Origin: Polyporus tsugae
Lineage: Eukaryota > Basidiomycota > Agaricomycetes > Polyporales > Polyporaceae
DNA: 64,000 nt
Assembly: GCA_024305745.1 (NCBI GenBank)
Contig: JAHRBS010000004.1
Span: 4,588,001 to 4,652,000 of the forward strand
Direction: 5' to 3'
Part shown: one piece after another, positions 23,429 to 37,078 of the stretch
How positions within the stretch are numbered: the stretch's first letter is position 1
Layout: each line of letters starts with the position of its first letter
Program-made: the position numbers and the translations under genes
Notes under the pieces: model-generated
Seen by the model: the letters and a program-made list of their open reading frames with translations, nothing else
Database searches by the model: none
Told to the model about the DNA's origin: nothing

Positions 23429-24521
23429 CTAGGACGACGAGGACTCCAATGCCGCCTTGAGTCGCATCCTAGGCGACACGGCCTTGATCTTCATCTTCTT
23501 CTGGCGGTGCTCAAACCTGTTCGTCGTGAGTGAAGCCCGACGGGTGTTCAGATGGTGCACAACGTACCAGATCTTTACGAGAGTGCCATCCTGCCCGAGC
23601 AGAGTCGCCAGCCTCGTACACTGCTCATACGAAGGGTACGGGAACCGCTCGAGGTATGGTTTCAAGAGCTCCGCTACCTGAGGGCTCACCTTCGACGGCG
23701 TTTGGAAGACGGCTTCGTTTCGGACGGACTCCGGGGTGCTTCGGGGGTAGGACCCGTCAGGGATAGGTGCCGCCACAATTGGCACCAGAACGTTGTCCTG
23801 GTATTCTACGTCAGCATAGAACACGTCGCCGCCAACATGCCTAATCTCGACGAGTCCGAGGTTTTCGACCATGTAGTGAAGGTTGGTTTGAATGTTCCAT
23901 TCGGGGAGGGATGGGCATTCCTTGTAGACCCGAGTTGGACCACTACATCCCTGGCGGCGAGGTGGTTAAATGGAAGATGTAGAAGGTGATGTCAGCGTTG
24001 TGGCAGGGACGAAAGTAGCGCGAGAACACATACTTGGAAGAATGCATCGTAGCAGCGCGCGATCTCTAGAACGAGGTCGGCGTAGTCCCTGACGCCATCC
24101 TCCGAACCATCTCGACGCCACAACTTGATTGGGAATGTGATGCCTTTCGGGTCATACCCAGGCCACTAGATTTGAGGTCGCGTCAGTCATCATTGTACTT
24201 CGGAGCTACCATGATTAGCAGGGAGGGAGGACGTACGAATATCTTGAACTTGATGGTCTTGCCCGGTAAAGTCTGCAAGCCAAAGTCTAAGGCGTATGGC
24301 ATTTCCGCTTTGAGGGTCGCCCATGTCTTGTACGGGTCGAAGAGTTTCTGGAACGACCAGCCAACGCCGTCGCTCGGGCTCAAGTACGAACGCGGACGCA
24401 TCCTTCCGCCTGCAGGCTCGTTGGCACTAATCTTCTCCAGTCCTCGGATGGAGTGTGGGTCCAGCGGTATCGACCGGTTCTTGCGAGGGATAGTCCACTG
24501 TGCTCTAGATTGCAGAGACAT
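23429..24521 (-). CDS. Uncharacterised protein with a basic C-terminus
   Basis: Three exons join in frame: start at 24521 (MSLQSRAQWTIPRKNR), then KFKIF/WPGYDPKGITFPIKLWRR, then CYDAFFQ/GCSGPTRVYKECP, ending ALESSSS at 23429. Introns are about 60-80 nt with GTACGT and GTATGT donors. No membrane segment or signal peptide is visible. The last 80 residues contain FPYPSYEQCTRLATLLGQDG then VKIWYVVHHLNTRR, followed by Lys/Arg-rich sequence. That is faintly like helices 2-3 of a homeodomain, but with extra residues and no conserved WF.N, so I do not assign it. It is probably a lineage-specific basidiomycete protein. Confidence 0.55.
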
Positions 24522-24822
24522 GGCAGGTTTGCGATTGTAAAGAGAGTGGAGGGCGTGAGGGAGAGTGATGAGTAGCTTGCCAGTTACGCTCCAATGTGCG
24601 GGTTATATATTGGTTTCGAGACGGCGCATTGCTTGCATGTGCCACTGCACATTTGTGCTGGATATGTCTGGGCACAATCAAAAACGATATGTCAAGTAGA
24701 CTTTCAAAAGCGGCGAGTCTACGATGCAAATACCGTGCCAAATAAGGTTGTAGATGCCATGCACAACCGATGCGATATGGCCCCGTCGTCGGGCATGCGA
24801 GAAAAGACACAGTGGAGTCAAG

Positions 24823-25680
24823 TCAACCAAGACATACGATGCGGAAAAGCGACAAGAATGCAGGGCCAATGCCATAGTCTGGCTTGTCCCGCCGCGCCAA
24901 TAACAAGGTGTCAAGCACGCTTGGATCTTTGGTCAATGCCTTGGACGCGTGACATCCTCGACATATTTGAGCTTGGACATACACGAACAAGCCTGTTGTC
25001 ATCGTGTCAACACGTCGGACATGTGATTTATCTGAGCCACTGACGGTTTCGGGTCTCGAGACCAAACTACTGTACGCTGAGCCTGGCGGAACAGGCCGCT
25101 CTAGTCGATTTTCCTCGCGTAAAGTCCTGGAAGAGCTTGGGGCCGGCTGAATGAACATGGCCCGACAGTTTTGTGCCATGAAAGCAACGAACAAAGTCAG
25201 CTGCAGCCGCACAAAGATCCCTTGGCGTTCGATCGGCGCGTGGGATTACTTACCACTGTAACCTTGAATTCCGACCATTTTCCAAGGCGAAGGCATGAAG
25301 GAAAAACTCTGAGATGAATTGCGCGACGCAAGACCGGACGGTTCAAAGCGCCATCGAGTAATGGCTTCGTAAGCGAAATCATTGATCGGGAAAGGACGCT
25401 GAAAAATCGCGGGGGATGGAGACAGCGAAATCTACATACTCACAAGGATGGTCCGCTTCCCTCATACGGCACTAGCGTGCTAGATGCGTTTTTATGGCGC
25501 ACTTGACAAGCCCAGGTCAGCTCGCGCCAAGCCAAAACAGTATTGACACGTACCGACATCACAAAGGCTCGTCCCCATAGTATCTCCGGGAAACAGAGGC
25601 GACGCGTCGACGTGAGGTAACTGAAAGCGCTCAAGGAGCATGGCCACACAGGGAGTATCGGTGATCGCAACTTGAATCAA
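24823..25680 (-). CDS. Possible multi-exon hypothetical gene
   Basis: Low-confidence model. A start at 25680 (MIQVAITDTPCVAMLLERF) can be spliced through GTACGT, GTGAGT and GTAAGT donors into VRHKNASSTLVPYEGSGPS and SMISLTKPLLDGALNRPVLRR, reaching GKWSEFKVTV near 25250. The 3' exons are unclear. The spliced frame reads as plausible protein, but I recognise no domain. Confidence 0.3.
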
Positions 25681-28600
25681 TTTCGAGAACCGGTAGCCGG
25701 GGAGAACACCACAGTGAATATATGCGCTAGTCTCTACGTTAGTAGGGATAAAGGATCAAGGAATGGAGAAAGACAGCACCCTACAGCTGTATCGCAGGGA
25801 GCATTTCCCCTCTAGCTACACTGTAAACGGTGGTGAGGGGTAAAGAATTGAACGCTGCAATCGAGCCCTTACCGGTGTGCAATGGAAACGGTACAAGTCA
25901 CGTCTCACCAGGCCAAAAATGATGGGTACGACTATGATATGTAGTCAAACAAGACTTAAGATCATACCTTCAGCCTACTCAAGTGTGGGTTCGCATTGGC
26001 AGCGTTACTAACGTCGTCCTCGTACCATCGTCATGCCGCGTGCACCGTTTCTCGCGTTGTTTCTCGATGCTACAGTCACGGTAGGGCCGAGCCGATAGCT
26101 GTATTGTATCAAGCATAGAACGGAGAAGAGAAAAGTGAAAGAAAGACATATGAGATTGTAGGCAGAACACTAGGACACTGCGTCGCCGGAAGAAAAACTC
26201 AGTACTCAGGTACTGCGAGTCAACCACGCAGTGATGACGTCATCGTAGTACAACCATCACAATCTTTGACGCCCATAACGTCCGTTATTTTCGACCACGA
26301 CGTACTATAGTATGGCGGCGGTGTCCTCCTCGACAGATCTGGTTCACTTCCTTGCTTGCGTCTCCACCTATATGCGACGATTCGAGCACATCATCAGCTC
26401 ACAGGGACTTCTAATTCACCGACTCAACAACGACTCTTCAAGGCGCTGGGAACTCTGAAGTTTACATGTGGGGCTCATTCGCGAACGCCGGTTAAGTTCT
26501 GAAACGTCTCAACCTCCGCATAACTTTCTCCATGGAGTTCTAGAGTATAGGCCTACATGGTGAGTGTGACCCGACTACTACGTGTTGAGCGGCGGTATGG
26601 TCTCACCTCGCGAAAATTTGCCCTATCCAGATATGTCTGGACCCCCATGAGAGACAGCACATCACTGGCATGTCCTTAAGTCACGCCGCTCACCTTTTCC
26701 ACACCAATTCCGACTTCAATGTGCCTTACTGGGCTTCCTTTTGGAACCTCACTTTACGTGGATGCCTCGACTGCGGGAGGATTGCTGACCGAGGGGCGGG
26801 GACTTTAACCTCCCGGCGCCCGAGCTAGGGTCTCCCAATACGTCTCTGGGCCAAGTGTGAGCATGTGAGCCATGCATTTTTTGACTGAGGATCGAGCTAG
26901 CACGCACTGTTCGAGTCTCGAGGCGATCCGACTTGAGAAACATGGCCGGTGCGACATGATTCCATGTACCTAAGCAGACATCGCTGACCTCCATTTCTCT
27001 AAGATGTTGCAGAGGAGACTACGTCGAAATGGAACGGGGCAAGGTTGGAGCAAGTATGGCGCAAACCCCCAAGTCGCACGACCGACTTCAGGCTATCGCG
27101 ATGCCAGGAAAAGTGGAACTCGGCCGACCGCAAGTGCTACTACCCCAGTTTCCTTCGCACGGTTTCCTCCCGCCGTTTCGAGTATACCTTATCACAAGTC
27201 TGGTGAAGCTGGCAGCCGCATGACAATTCAGCCGTGACGAACTAGAACGCGCACCCGTGGTTCGCACCGCGCCAGTACGTAACTCGACTTGCATTGACTA
27301 AATAGCAATACACTTGCGGTTTGTAGACGTGGAGGCAGGCAGGCTATGTCGAGATTTTCGTATCGATGCTACACTTCCGTCCGTCGTCGGGAGCGCGCAT
27401 CGTCCATTAATCCATAGTCCAACTTAACGGGTTCTTTGCGGCGGGTGAGTTGAGTCTAGACTTGCGACCACGCTATCTCCGAACTCCAGCTGAACTTACG
27501 TCTGACACAGGTCAAGCTCGTATAACCCTTTCGGTCTAAACAAGCGATGCCACCTAATAGGTCGCCACCCAGCCCGTGCAGCAGCAGCCCAAGACTTGAT
27601 CGTCGCAGCCGTATGCAGAAGCCGACCGTATGCACACGCACCCGCCACGTATTCCCATCCAACCACCCCTGCTACCAGTCGTGAAAGCGAACAGCGAATA
27701 GAACACCGTACGTCCGCGACGGAGCCGGCCTCCCAGTATATATATTTCGGACCCTGAGCCGTTCTATTCCCCCGGTGCTTCCGGCGCGCTCATCTGCCAA
27801 CCCCTTTCCTTGACAAATGAAAACGGGCTTCCCTATCCACTGTGCCTGGCTATGTCACCAACGGACCCTTCGTGCAACGAGTCCTCACCAGGATGGGCTC
27901 CAAGGCTGCGAACACCTGAAGACTGTTTGACAGTCTAGACCGATTGTGCTCACGATAACGCCGCAGGCGCCCTCCCGTACGACCCCCCAGAGCCGCGGTC
28001 CACAGCGTTCACGGGGCAATCGGTGATGAGCCGTCTCAGTTTCAGGAAGAACAACGCACCCGCGATGCCATCGTGTTCTCCATGCGTCTCCCCCTCTTCC
28101 ACCTTCCATCCTCCAATACTGCGGTCACTCGCCGCTGCAGTTCTTGAGCGGACGCCGGGGAAGCGACTCAGATGCCCCGACAGACGCAGGCTGCTTCCTA
28201 CCACGTCACCCTCTAGTTTGCGCACACTGCCATACGCGGCGAGAAGGACATCGCGGACCAGCATTAGTGTTGCCCGTCAGCACCGCACGGGGTCGCCCGG
28301 GCGCACGCCCCCGCGTGTCCATCTGCCCCTTCTGATTCTCACCGCACCCGTCCATCTTCGCGTTCTCTGCCGCCCTTCCGGTCAACTCCAGTTCCAAGAA
28401 TACTCCCATGCGCATGCGCAATGCACATCCTCCCCCACGCTCTGACAGCTCGCTGCCAATTGGCGATTCGCCGCCCGGCGTCGCGCAACCGCCCGAGACT
28501 CGAGACTCGAGACTCTCAATCGCGGCGCGCGCGGCGTCCCCACAGACTACACATACACATGCACCTCGGGCCGCAGTTACCTCTTCCGGGCGACAAGGTT

Positions 28601-31600
28601 AATAGGATCCTTCCAAGTTCCAGGGAGATGACGTGCAGGGTTGCCCGCGCGCACACGGCCGCGTACGTACTTGTCGCGTTAACACCGACCGACCGCTGGC
28701 CCGGGACGCGCGCGCGCGCGCGTCCGAATGCACGGGCTGGGAAGGACTTGCCTGCTCCAGAGTCCAGACGGCGAAACACGGGCATTGGTCGTCGGACGCT
28801 GGACAGACAGTACAGTAGTACGCGCATCTCAGGGTCCTGGAGCTATATGCGGCTTCCTCTCGCGAGCTGCCTGCCCACGGGCCACAGTCCGAGTCCTCAA
28901 TGCGTTTCGCCGGGCGGCTGCCTATACTGAGACTCGCTGTCGGTCGCGATACCGACACCGATAGGGTGCGTATCAGACGTTTCGCCGGCGCGGGCGCGGG
29001 GGTGCACGTCGTCGGCGCACTGAATCACGCTGGCGTCGCATGCGGCTGCGGTTCCCCGTTCGCACTTCGCCGTTCGATGTCTGTGCGGGTAAGTGTACAT
29101 CCTATCCTACCCTATCTTACGGTTCTGAATTGAATGAATGAACTGAATCTCACTTCGCGAGGTTCGAGCTTCCAGGAACCCCGCCGCCCGTCGGCGAGTC
29201 ATGCTCACATCGAGCTCACGCTCTCGCGCGGGGTGGCGGGGCTCGCTTCTGGTGTCATTCGGAGCGTTCGTCGACGTCACTCTTGGCTGCTGTCCAAGTT
29301 CGGTTTCCTCGTCTCCCCGCGCGGGCTCGCGAAGGTTCTCTCCCATTGGCAGCAGAAGCGGGGGAGGCATTATGGCATCCCGCCGCCGTGCGAATTCGAA
29401 GGCCCGCGCATTTGAGTTTTCGAGGACGATGGCGATGGCGATGGCGATGGCGGGCCGCTTCCTCCAGTTTCGAGCTTCGGTCTCTATCGATCTATCCATT
29501 CATTCAGCCTGCAGATTCGGGCTCGCTGAGCAATGTAACTCAGTTGCCTTGCTGGGAACTGAGGTACCTCAGAACGCTGTGCAAGGACCGCAGCAGGGGG
29601 GGTCAATGAATGCGAGCTTGAATGTGATAGAGGAGGCGGAGAACGCTCCCTCGCGCGCGTCGACTTTCCTATGGGAGCAATAACGCGACTCACGAGACCT
29701 TGGGCGGCGGGCGACCGTGGCTTCCTTCACGGCCGGCCCGCGAGGTGCCGGCTTCCCCCGCCTGTGGAGGGTTACTTACGATTACGAGGAGACAGCAAAG
29801 GCGACGGTGGGAAGGAGAAGGAGAAGTCCCGTCTATCGCTGTCATGACGGGGTACCGAGACAGGGAGAGGGCCGCACTCACGGCGGGGGCGGGGAAACTC
29901 TCTTGCTCTCCGAGCATCTGGGGCCGGGCTCGGCCCGCTGCTGCGTTATGCGAAGTCGTCTGGGAGGATGTTGCGCCGAACGTGCTGGAAATGGACACGC
30001 CGGCGGGCCATTGGAGGTGGAGGTGCGGATATTCAGGACCTTCTAGACAGCCACCCATGCGTATCTCTAATCCCATCTCTTACATATAGACCACGCATCA
30101 TGATCACGAGATCAGGAATTAGAGAAGCCAATTAATTGCCGTCCACAGTACTCCCTCCTCCATAAGTATCTGATGCGTGGCAGCACTCGGCGTACGCGTA
30201 TGCATACGGAGGGCGCGAGATGATCATGACGCACGTGACGCTAGTCTCCAGTAACGTTAACGTAGGTACTTCCTGGCCTATGACATGTTTCCAGAGCTGA
30301 TTCAAAGGAAGCCCCGCTATCGCAGATAGGGCCCAGCCGGCGCGAGATCTCGCGTCGGCGGTAGCAACAAGCTCAAGCTCGTGTCCCGCCCGCGCTTCGC
30401 GGGCGGGCCATGTTTACTGGAGCAGCACGCACGCACTCCACGACCGGCGCAGCGCAGCTGCCGCGAGCCGTCTACATTCGCATTCGCGTTCGCGTTCGCT
30501 CGAACCTTCGTCACGGTTTGCATGGGCTGACGAATGCTCCAACGCACCTGGGTGCCAAGGCTTCGGCACCGGAGCGTTACGACGCGTCCGCGGTTCTTGG
30601 CCGGTCCCCAGTGCCTAGTACTTCGACGTTAGAAGGAAGTGAAGCCGCCGCTTGCAATTGCTCGCTGCAGCCTGCTGGGATCGGGGCGGGGGGGGAGGGG
30701 GGGACCTGGGATGGAGCCGCGAATTCCGGAGGATCGCATCAGCGCTAGCGCGCTCGATCGAGGCACGCGGCCCGCGGCGACCCCATGGGCGTTGAACGTT
30801 GAACATTGAAACAGCGCAGGCTCGCATGCTACATAGCGAGCTTTGGCAAGCACAGTTAACGTTCTGCACGGACTAATCGTGCGGCCTGAGCGGGGGCCAC
30901 GTGAATATTAATGCATGCATACTACCTTCCGTTTAAGAACGGAACGCCAGACTCGCGCCCAGCTCGGCGCGGCGTGGCCCTGGCAGCGGCAGGCACAGCG
31001 AGTCGCGACCAGTCTGTATCTGCATGTAGGGCGTGGTAAGTGCGTACCGTACCTCGGTGTGGCATTCTATTGCAGAACGCGCGGGGTCACGGGCGGCGGC
31101 AATAACGTCAATGACGCGCTGACGCGCCTGAGAGCGCGATGCGACCAACGCGTCCATTATACGTCCGAGTCCGATGGCGGATCGGACGCAGGCGGGGCTC
31201 GCGATTGGCCACGGCGCGCGAGATGTTCGCCGGGGGTCCGGTTCTCGGAGCGTGCCAGGGCAGTCCTAGTGGACATTGGGTGGAGTCTGCAGAAGGGGGG
31301 AGGGGGGGAAATTGTGATTCGTGATGATCGTCCGCTAAGCTGCTTGCAGCGTTCTGTCGAACCGCGCGTTCAGGTGGATAGGCGTTGGTCGGCGGTCGCA
31401 GAGCATGGTATGTACTTAGTGGTACTAAGTACATGCACACACCAGTCCTGTTGTGCGGATACGTACTCGGACGGGTCTAAAAAATTTAAACCGTTGGTTT
31501 AGATTTCCATGCTTCCTGAATATTGAATATTGAATCCTGGATGGTGGTCGGTTCATATTCGGTTCAGCGGCGTTCTGTACAGAATGTACACAGTGCAGCG

Positions 31601-34010
31601 GTGCCCCTGGGCCCTGACCTGAGGAATCTGTTCCTGCCTGTGAGAGTGAACCGTAAGATTCCGTAACGACCTAAGTACCGTGCACCTAACGACAGTGGAA
31701 CGTACTGCACACTAAACCCGCCTAACGGTCCACAACGACCGTTCCAGCGCGTGGACCGATCGCGTTGCCGTCGCGGCGTAGGCCTTGAGGCTTACTAGTG
31801 CAAAATAGACCAGAACGTAAGTATGCTACTTACGAGTAGGGAGGCGAACAGGACGAATGCTGCGTCCCGGAGAAGTACATCCGTCTGAGCTAGTGCTATT
31901 CGGGACGGATGTGTGTGCGTTTGCGCCACCGGCGTCTTGATAGAAAGGCGCGTCGGCTTCAACGCTGCTCGCGTAGAGACGGCGCATACTTACGCCGACA
32001 GGCTAGAGAGGATGCGGCGCGGGTGTGCTAGCTCGGCTGGGGGGGCATTGGCGGGGCTAGGAGCAGGGCTGAGGGTGATATGACCGCATATTGGTGCGTG
32101 CTGCGGAGGAAGGGGACACGGTACGGTAAGGATGCTAAGGGCCAAGGATGAGCTGGAGCATGTGGGAGCGAGCAGCCGGTAGAGTTACGTTACCGTATAC
32201 TGGACGTTCGCGTAGCAAGGATTATTGCCAATCCCGCGGCGGTCGCAGGCTCCTTAGGTCATCCTATGGGAAGGCAGTAAGTAGCTACAGACGGGAGCTT
32301 TGGAGGTGGGGCCGCGCGCATGCTGTGGGTGGAGCAACTCTCGGCACGGATTTCCAATGGCGCACTGTGCAGGGCACGGCCAGGGTCGCTAGGACACTGA
32401 GACGCGGTTGTCGAGAAGCGTTCGGCGTGGGACGGCACGGCTTCGACGTCGAACGTACTTGCCTGCTATGGGCATCGGGCTACGCCGGGCCCGGGGTTAT
32501 TTGCCATTGCGCGGTGGGCGGCCGCGTGCAAGCTCTGGATATTGAATTCTGAGACCAGCTCGGCGCAGGGGCACCGAGCGTTGGCGTGCGTGCGTTACCA
32601 TGGAAATTCGTATGTGCTCAGGCTCGCTCGTCAGACGCGACGACATGAAGGCCAACAGTTGAGCTCCGCGAAGTCTGATATCGATGGGGCTGCTTCGCGC
32701 ACAGGGTACAGTAAGGAGAAGCCGCGCGAACGCTGTACATACATGGACTCCATGGGGGAGCGAGCCTCGAGGATGACGTGAAGATGGAGATGACGATGCG
32801 TGCCTGGGGGATGGTTTGTTCCGCGAGATGGAAGGTCGGTATAGCGTTAGGAACAAGACGCAGGCGCGGACGCGGACACGAAGAGTTAGAGGCCCGCTAG
32901 AAGCTGGCTGGCGGAAGGGGTTGGAGAAGGGGCGACCACGCGTACCTGGCAGACAAGCATATGCACGCACATAGTGGGTAAGCCATACGCGTGCGGGGGT
33001 GAGATGCGACCGGGTCTCGCTCTCGCAGCTCGACGGGGAGCATGGCCCCGGGCGGTGGTTGCAGGGCGCGGGATTAGAAGGGAGGAGGGCTGAGGCCGGC
33101 GAATACATACAATATGACCGAATTAGAGGGAGTCGGACTAGAGCCGGACGCTTACTGCCCGGGGCGCGAGAGAAGGGCTCGGTGGAAATATTTTCATAGT
33201 GACTTTTGAGGACCGGTGCGAGTGGAGGGACGTGCTGAATTTAAAGCGAGCGGTCGCGAGTGTAAGCCGGGCCCATAGCGGGCAGGCGTGTTCTATGTGG
33301 AAGGTTCTATCGGTGGGAGGGTGTTCGATGGATGGTCGAGGACAGGGGCTGTTCGGGCACAGCAGACTGGGAACAAGGGGCAGGGGGCGGGGAGACGAGA
33401 AGACAAGGGCAGGCGATGCCATGCAGATGGCGAGGATCGCATTGGTCGTGGGCGTTGGGATGTTTGTGGATCCGCCGCGTCTCTGTCCTGGCCAGTGCCG
33501 TATTGCGGACTGACTGGCCATGGACGGACGGGAGAGCTGTGAGTTGTGGAGGCTGGACGCATCTGAGTGCGAACGGTGGGCGGTGGGCGGCGGACGATGG
33601 ACGGATGGACTTCTTTTCTGACGGTACGCGGCGGGGGCAATTGCAGGGTCTCCGGGCTGCCAAGGTGGTCGCGCGCCGGATCAGAGACCGGTCCGTGGGG
33701 GTGGGCGCGCTGGCGGCGCTGTGCCGGGCGACAAGGAGGGCTGGGTTGACGTCCTTGACACTCGCACTCAGTCTGAATCGCAGTGGCCGCGGAGAGCACC
33801 AGGACGAGCGGCGAGTGCCACACGGTCATCCTTCCTTGTCTTCTTCTAGAACGCGTACCCGGCCCTTCTCATCCTTACTTTTTCTGGGTGGCGCCCGACT
33901 GCCACATACTGCAGCTCTCCTCCGTCCCCGTTCCTTCCTCTGTCCCTTCCTTCTCTCCCCCTCCTTCCCCCCGACTCACACCGCCCCTCCGCGCACGCCC
34001 CGCCACCCCC
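25681..34010. other. Gene-poor, GC-rich region upstream of the G-alpha gene
   Basis: More than 8 kb with many overlapping short frames but no conserved peptide or consistent splice model. From about 28 kb rightwards it is GC- and CpG-rich. Simple repeats include (GC)n near 28708, four GATGGC units near 29429, a G-run near 30685 and TTCGCG-type units near 30478. A palindrome lies at 31410-31435. It could be a long promoter or 5' leader region of the G-alpha gene, non-coding RNA, or decayed transposon DNA; I cannot tell which. Confidence 0.5.
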
Positions 34011-37000
34011 ATGCGCGCCGGTTCCAGCCGCGGCACCGGCCCCTCTAAGCCGGGTCCTCGTCCTCCTCGCGGGATCCCTGATCACGACCCCTTCGCCGCC
34101 CTCCTCCTGCCCCCGCCCGACGAGACTGAAGCGCAACGCCAAGAGCGCCTCCGCCAGGAGGAGGAGGCCCGCAGGCGCAGCGAAAACATTGACCGCATGC
34201 TCCGCCATGACGAGAAGAGCCGCCGCAGGAAAAAGACAGTCAAGGTCCTCCTCCTCGGTCAGAGCGAGAGCGGCAAGAGCACCACCCTCAAACGTGAGTA
34301 CTTCCTTCCTGCCCCGCCATTCTTATGTCTCCGGCTTGAGCCCACATCCCCGCATCCCACGCCCCGCGCACCCTTCGGGATTCTTGCATACGTCCGTTGT
34401 GTTCTCCAAGGCACCGTCCGTCCGCATACAAGGACAGGTGGGGCACCCGTACAAGGTTCACGCGGACGGCCTCACTGCACTCGCCAGGTGAGCGCGTCTG
34501 TGTGCGGTATGATGCGTTGCCCACCTGCTCCTCTCCTAGCTCTCTGGTCTTCGTACATATCGCATACACCGCCGGCCGCTGTGATCGTTCCGGCTTTCTG
34601 ACATGAGATCGGTAACTCCATCCATTAAGCGCCCATTGCCGATCGACCTCTGCGTACACGGGCCACTCGCCCGCCTTCTGCTCGATTTTTGGTTTCCTGG
34701 CTCCGTCTGCGGTCGTTGTTGTTGTCAGCCATTTCCCAAGGTTCCGAGGAGCGTCTCTCACCTCCCGACGTTTTTTCGAGAATTATTTATCCGCCGCGAT
34801 TTTCTCTTCACTGCCCTCTTGACCAATTGTTACCGGCCTATTTTCCGGCCAAAACTGCGTGGATACCACCCCAAGCCGTGTTTTCTTCCGAGTGTACATC
34901 GCTCACCGTTCATTTCCTGCACAGAGTTTCAGCTGCTGCACACGCCCGCCGCGTTCCACAAGGAGCGAATAGCATGGCGCTTCGTTATCTACCTCAACCT
35001 CGTCCGCTCCATCCGCCGGTGCGTCCTCTTTCGTTCTCTGTGCCCACGATTCTCCAATGGCCCTCACACTGACGGTTGTTAACCTATGATTTTTTTCTTT
35101 TCCCAGTATCATGGAGGCGATCGCGCCAGAAGACAACGTCGGCCTTGACGAGGACGACTTTGGGGACAGCACCGAAACGGCGTCGATCATCATCGCGGCG
35201 CCAGGCAACCGGCCGCCGTCGTCGCTCGCAAGCCAGCAGCTCAACTACGAGTCGTACCGCCGCCGGCTCGCGCCGCTCCTCGACCTCGAGCAGCGCCTCA
35301 TCAACGTCCTCTCCGACCCCGAGGACAACGAGGAGGCGACCCGCCTCCCGTTCTCCATGGCCGCGCTCGGGTCTGCCCTCATGTCGCCTGCGTCGTCGAC
35401 GTCGTCGTCGTCCGGGTCGAGGTCCGGATCGGGGTCTGCGTCGGGGTTGCCCTCGGCGGCGTGGCCTGCTGCGTCGCCGTCGTCTGCCGCCGGGACCCCG
35501 ACGTACACGTACCCGCCCTCGCGCCCGCCGCCGATCACTATCCCGCCGGTGCCCCCATCCCCGCTCGGGCACTCCCACTCCCACTCGTACTCGTACTCGT
35601 ACCCGGGGACGAGCGCGGCGACGTCGCCGCGGTCGCCGACATCGGCGGCGCCCTCTGTGGGGAGCAGCGCGGCGGGGCACGAGCACGAGCCGGCGATCCG
35701 GACGGGGTCGAACTGGAAGAAGCACTTCGCGCTCGGGAAGATGCAGAGCCCGAAGAGCGCGCACTCGGGCAGCGGGGAGCTCGAGGGGTGGTGGGAGGAC
35801 CCGAGCGATCCGGTGCACATGCTCAATCGGTGCGCGCCGGTCATGACGGAGCTGTGGCGGGACGGGAAGGTGCGGGCGCGGCTGGCGGAGAGGCAGATTA
35901 GGCTGGAGGAGAGCAGCGGGTTGTGAGTCGTCGTTTGTTCTTTTGGGGTTTTTTTCCCCCCTGGGTATGACGGCGCTGACGGGGCGGTCTGTGGGCAGTT
36001 ACCTGGACGAGATAGAGCGAATAACGGCGAAGATGTACTTCCCCACCGATGGTGAGTGTCTTTGGGTCGACACGGTCGTGGTCGTTTTCCCGCATATAGC
36101 GAGGTGCTGAGGCTTGTGTTCGATGGACAGACGACGTCTTGAAGGCGCGGCTGAAGACCACGGGCGTCGTGGAGCACAAGTTCACGCTGGCGAAGAACAG
36201 CGAGTTCCGCGGTGTCGAGTGGGTGATTTACGACGTCGGCGGCGCGCGAAATCAGCGGCCGGCTTGGGAGCCTTATTTTGACGATGGTGAGCAGCGTGCC
36301 GGCGGACGTGACGTGTATTTGTCTCACTCTTATGTTGATTATTGACGACGGTGCGACAGTCAACGCCATCATTTTCCTCGCACCGATCAGCGCATTCGAC
36401 CAGCAGCTTGCGGAGGTGCGTGCGCGCGTGACTGTATCTATTCGCGAGAAGTGATTGTTGGTCTGGATTTGTGGGGATCAGGATCCGAAGGTCAACCGGC
36501 TGGAAGACTCGTTTATGCTGTGGAAATCCGTGATCGAGAGCAAGCTGCTCGCACACGTCAACGTCGTCCTGTTCTTGAACAAGTGCGACTTGCTCAAGAA
36601 GAAGCTCGAGAGCGGCGTGCGGTTGAAGCACTACATGCCATCGTACAACCGCCCGAACGATTACGAGACGGTCTCCCAATGTGCGTAGTTGCTTGCTTGG
36701 CTTATCCGCTTTTTGCGTGAGGCACTGACTGGCATGTCAATGAAATGCAGACTTCCGCAACCGATTTGGCGCAATGCACCAGCAATTGACACCGAATAAA
36801 TCAAGAGAGCTAATCAGTACGGGGGGTGCTTTTTTGTCGAGGACACTGCAGAGGCTGACAATGTTAATTGCGACAGTTCACTTGACGTCTGTCACCGATA
36901 CCCCCAAGACGCATACGATTATAAACAACGGTGCGTTTCCTCCCCCGGCTCTTCCACCCTTGTGGTTGCCGTTGCCACCCCTCGACCGCCGTCGGACGCA

Positions 37001-37078
37001 CTGACCTCATGCGCGCTCTGATGAACAGTGCGCGACATCATCCTCACCGCAAACCTAAAGTCATCTGCATTGATGTGA
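34011..37078 (+). CDS. Heterotrimeric G-protein alpha subunit, divergent
   Basis: Ten exons: 34011-34293, 34925-35018, 35107-35922, 35999-36051, 36131-36286, 36360-36415, 36482-36680, 36751-36816, 36878-36930 and 37029-37078. All join in phase. Motifs in order: P-loop LLLGQSESGKSTTLK; switch I DVLKARLKTTGV (conserved Arg kept); switch II DVGGARNQRPAW; FLNKCDLL (NKxD); LTSVTDT (usual TCAT); C-terminus NLKSSALM. Three things are odd. The catalytic Gln after DVGG is Ala (36244-36246), which predicts slow GTP hydrolysis. Exon 3 adds some 200 low-complexity residues to the helical domain. The N-terminus lacks the MGxxxS lipidation motif and has no nearby Cys. The C-terminus lacks the pertussis-toxin Cys. 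It belongs with the divergent extra G-alphas that mushrooms carry beside the conserved classes. Confidence 0.9.

Noticed and set aside
23429..23700. Homeodomain at the C-terminus of the gene at 23.4-24.5 kb
   Set aside because: Only a faint resemblance; the conserved WFxN core is missing and spacing is wrong.
26313..26459. 48-codon frame MAAVSSSTDLVHFLAC...
   Set aside because: Short, isolated, no splice partners or recognisable domain.
35076..35846. 256-codon Arg/Ser-rich plus-strand frame
   Set aside because: Alternative frame of the low-complexity insert in G-alpha exon 3.
35245..36372. 375-codon minus-strand frame over the G-alpha gene
   Set aside because: Antisense shadow of exons 3-6, whose G-protein motifs and phased introns are decisive.
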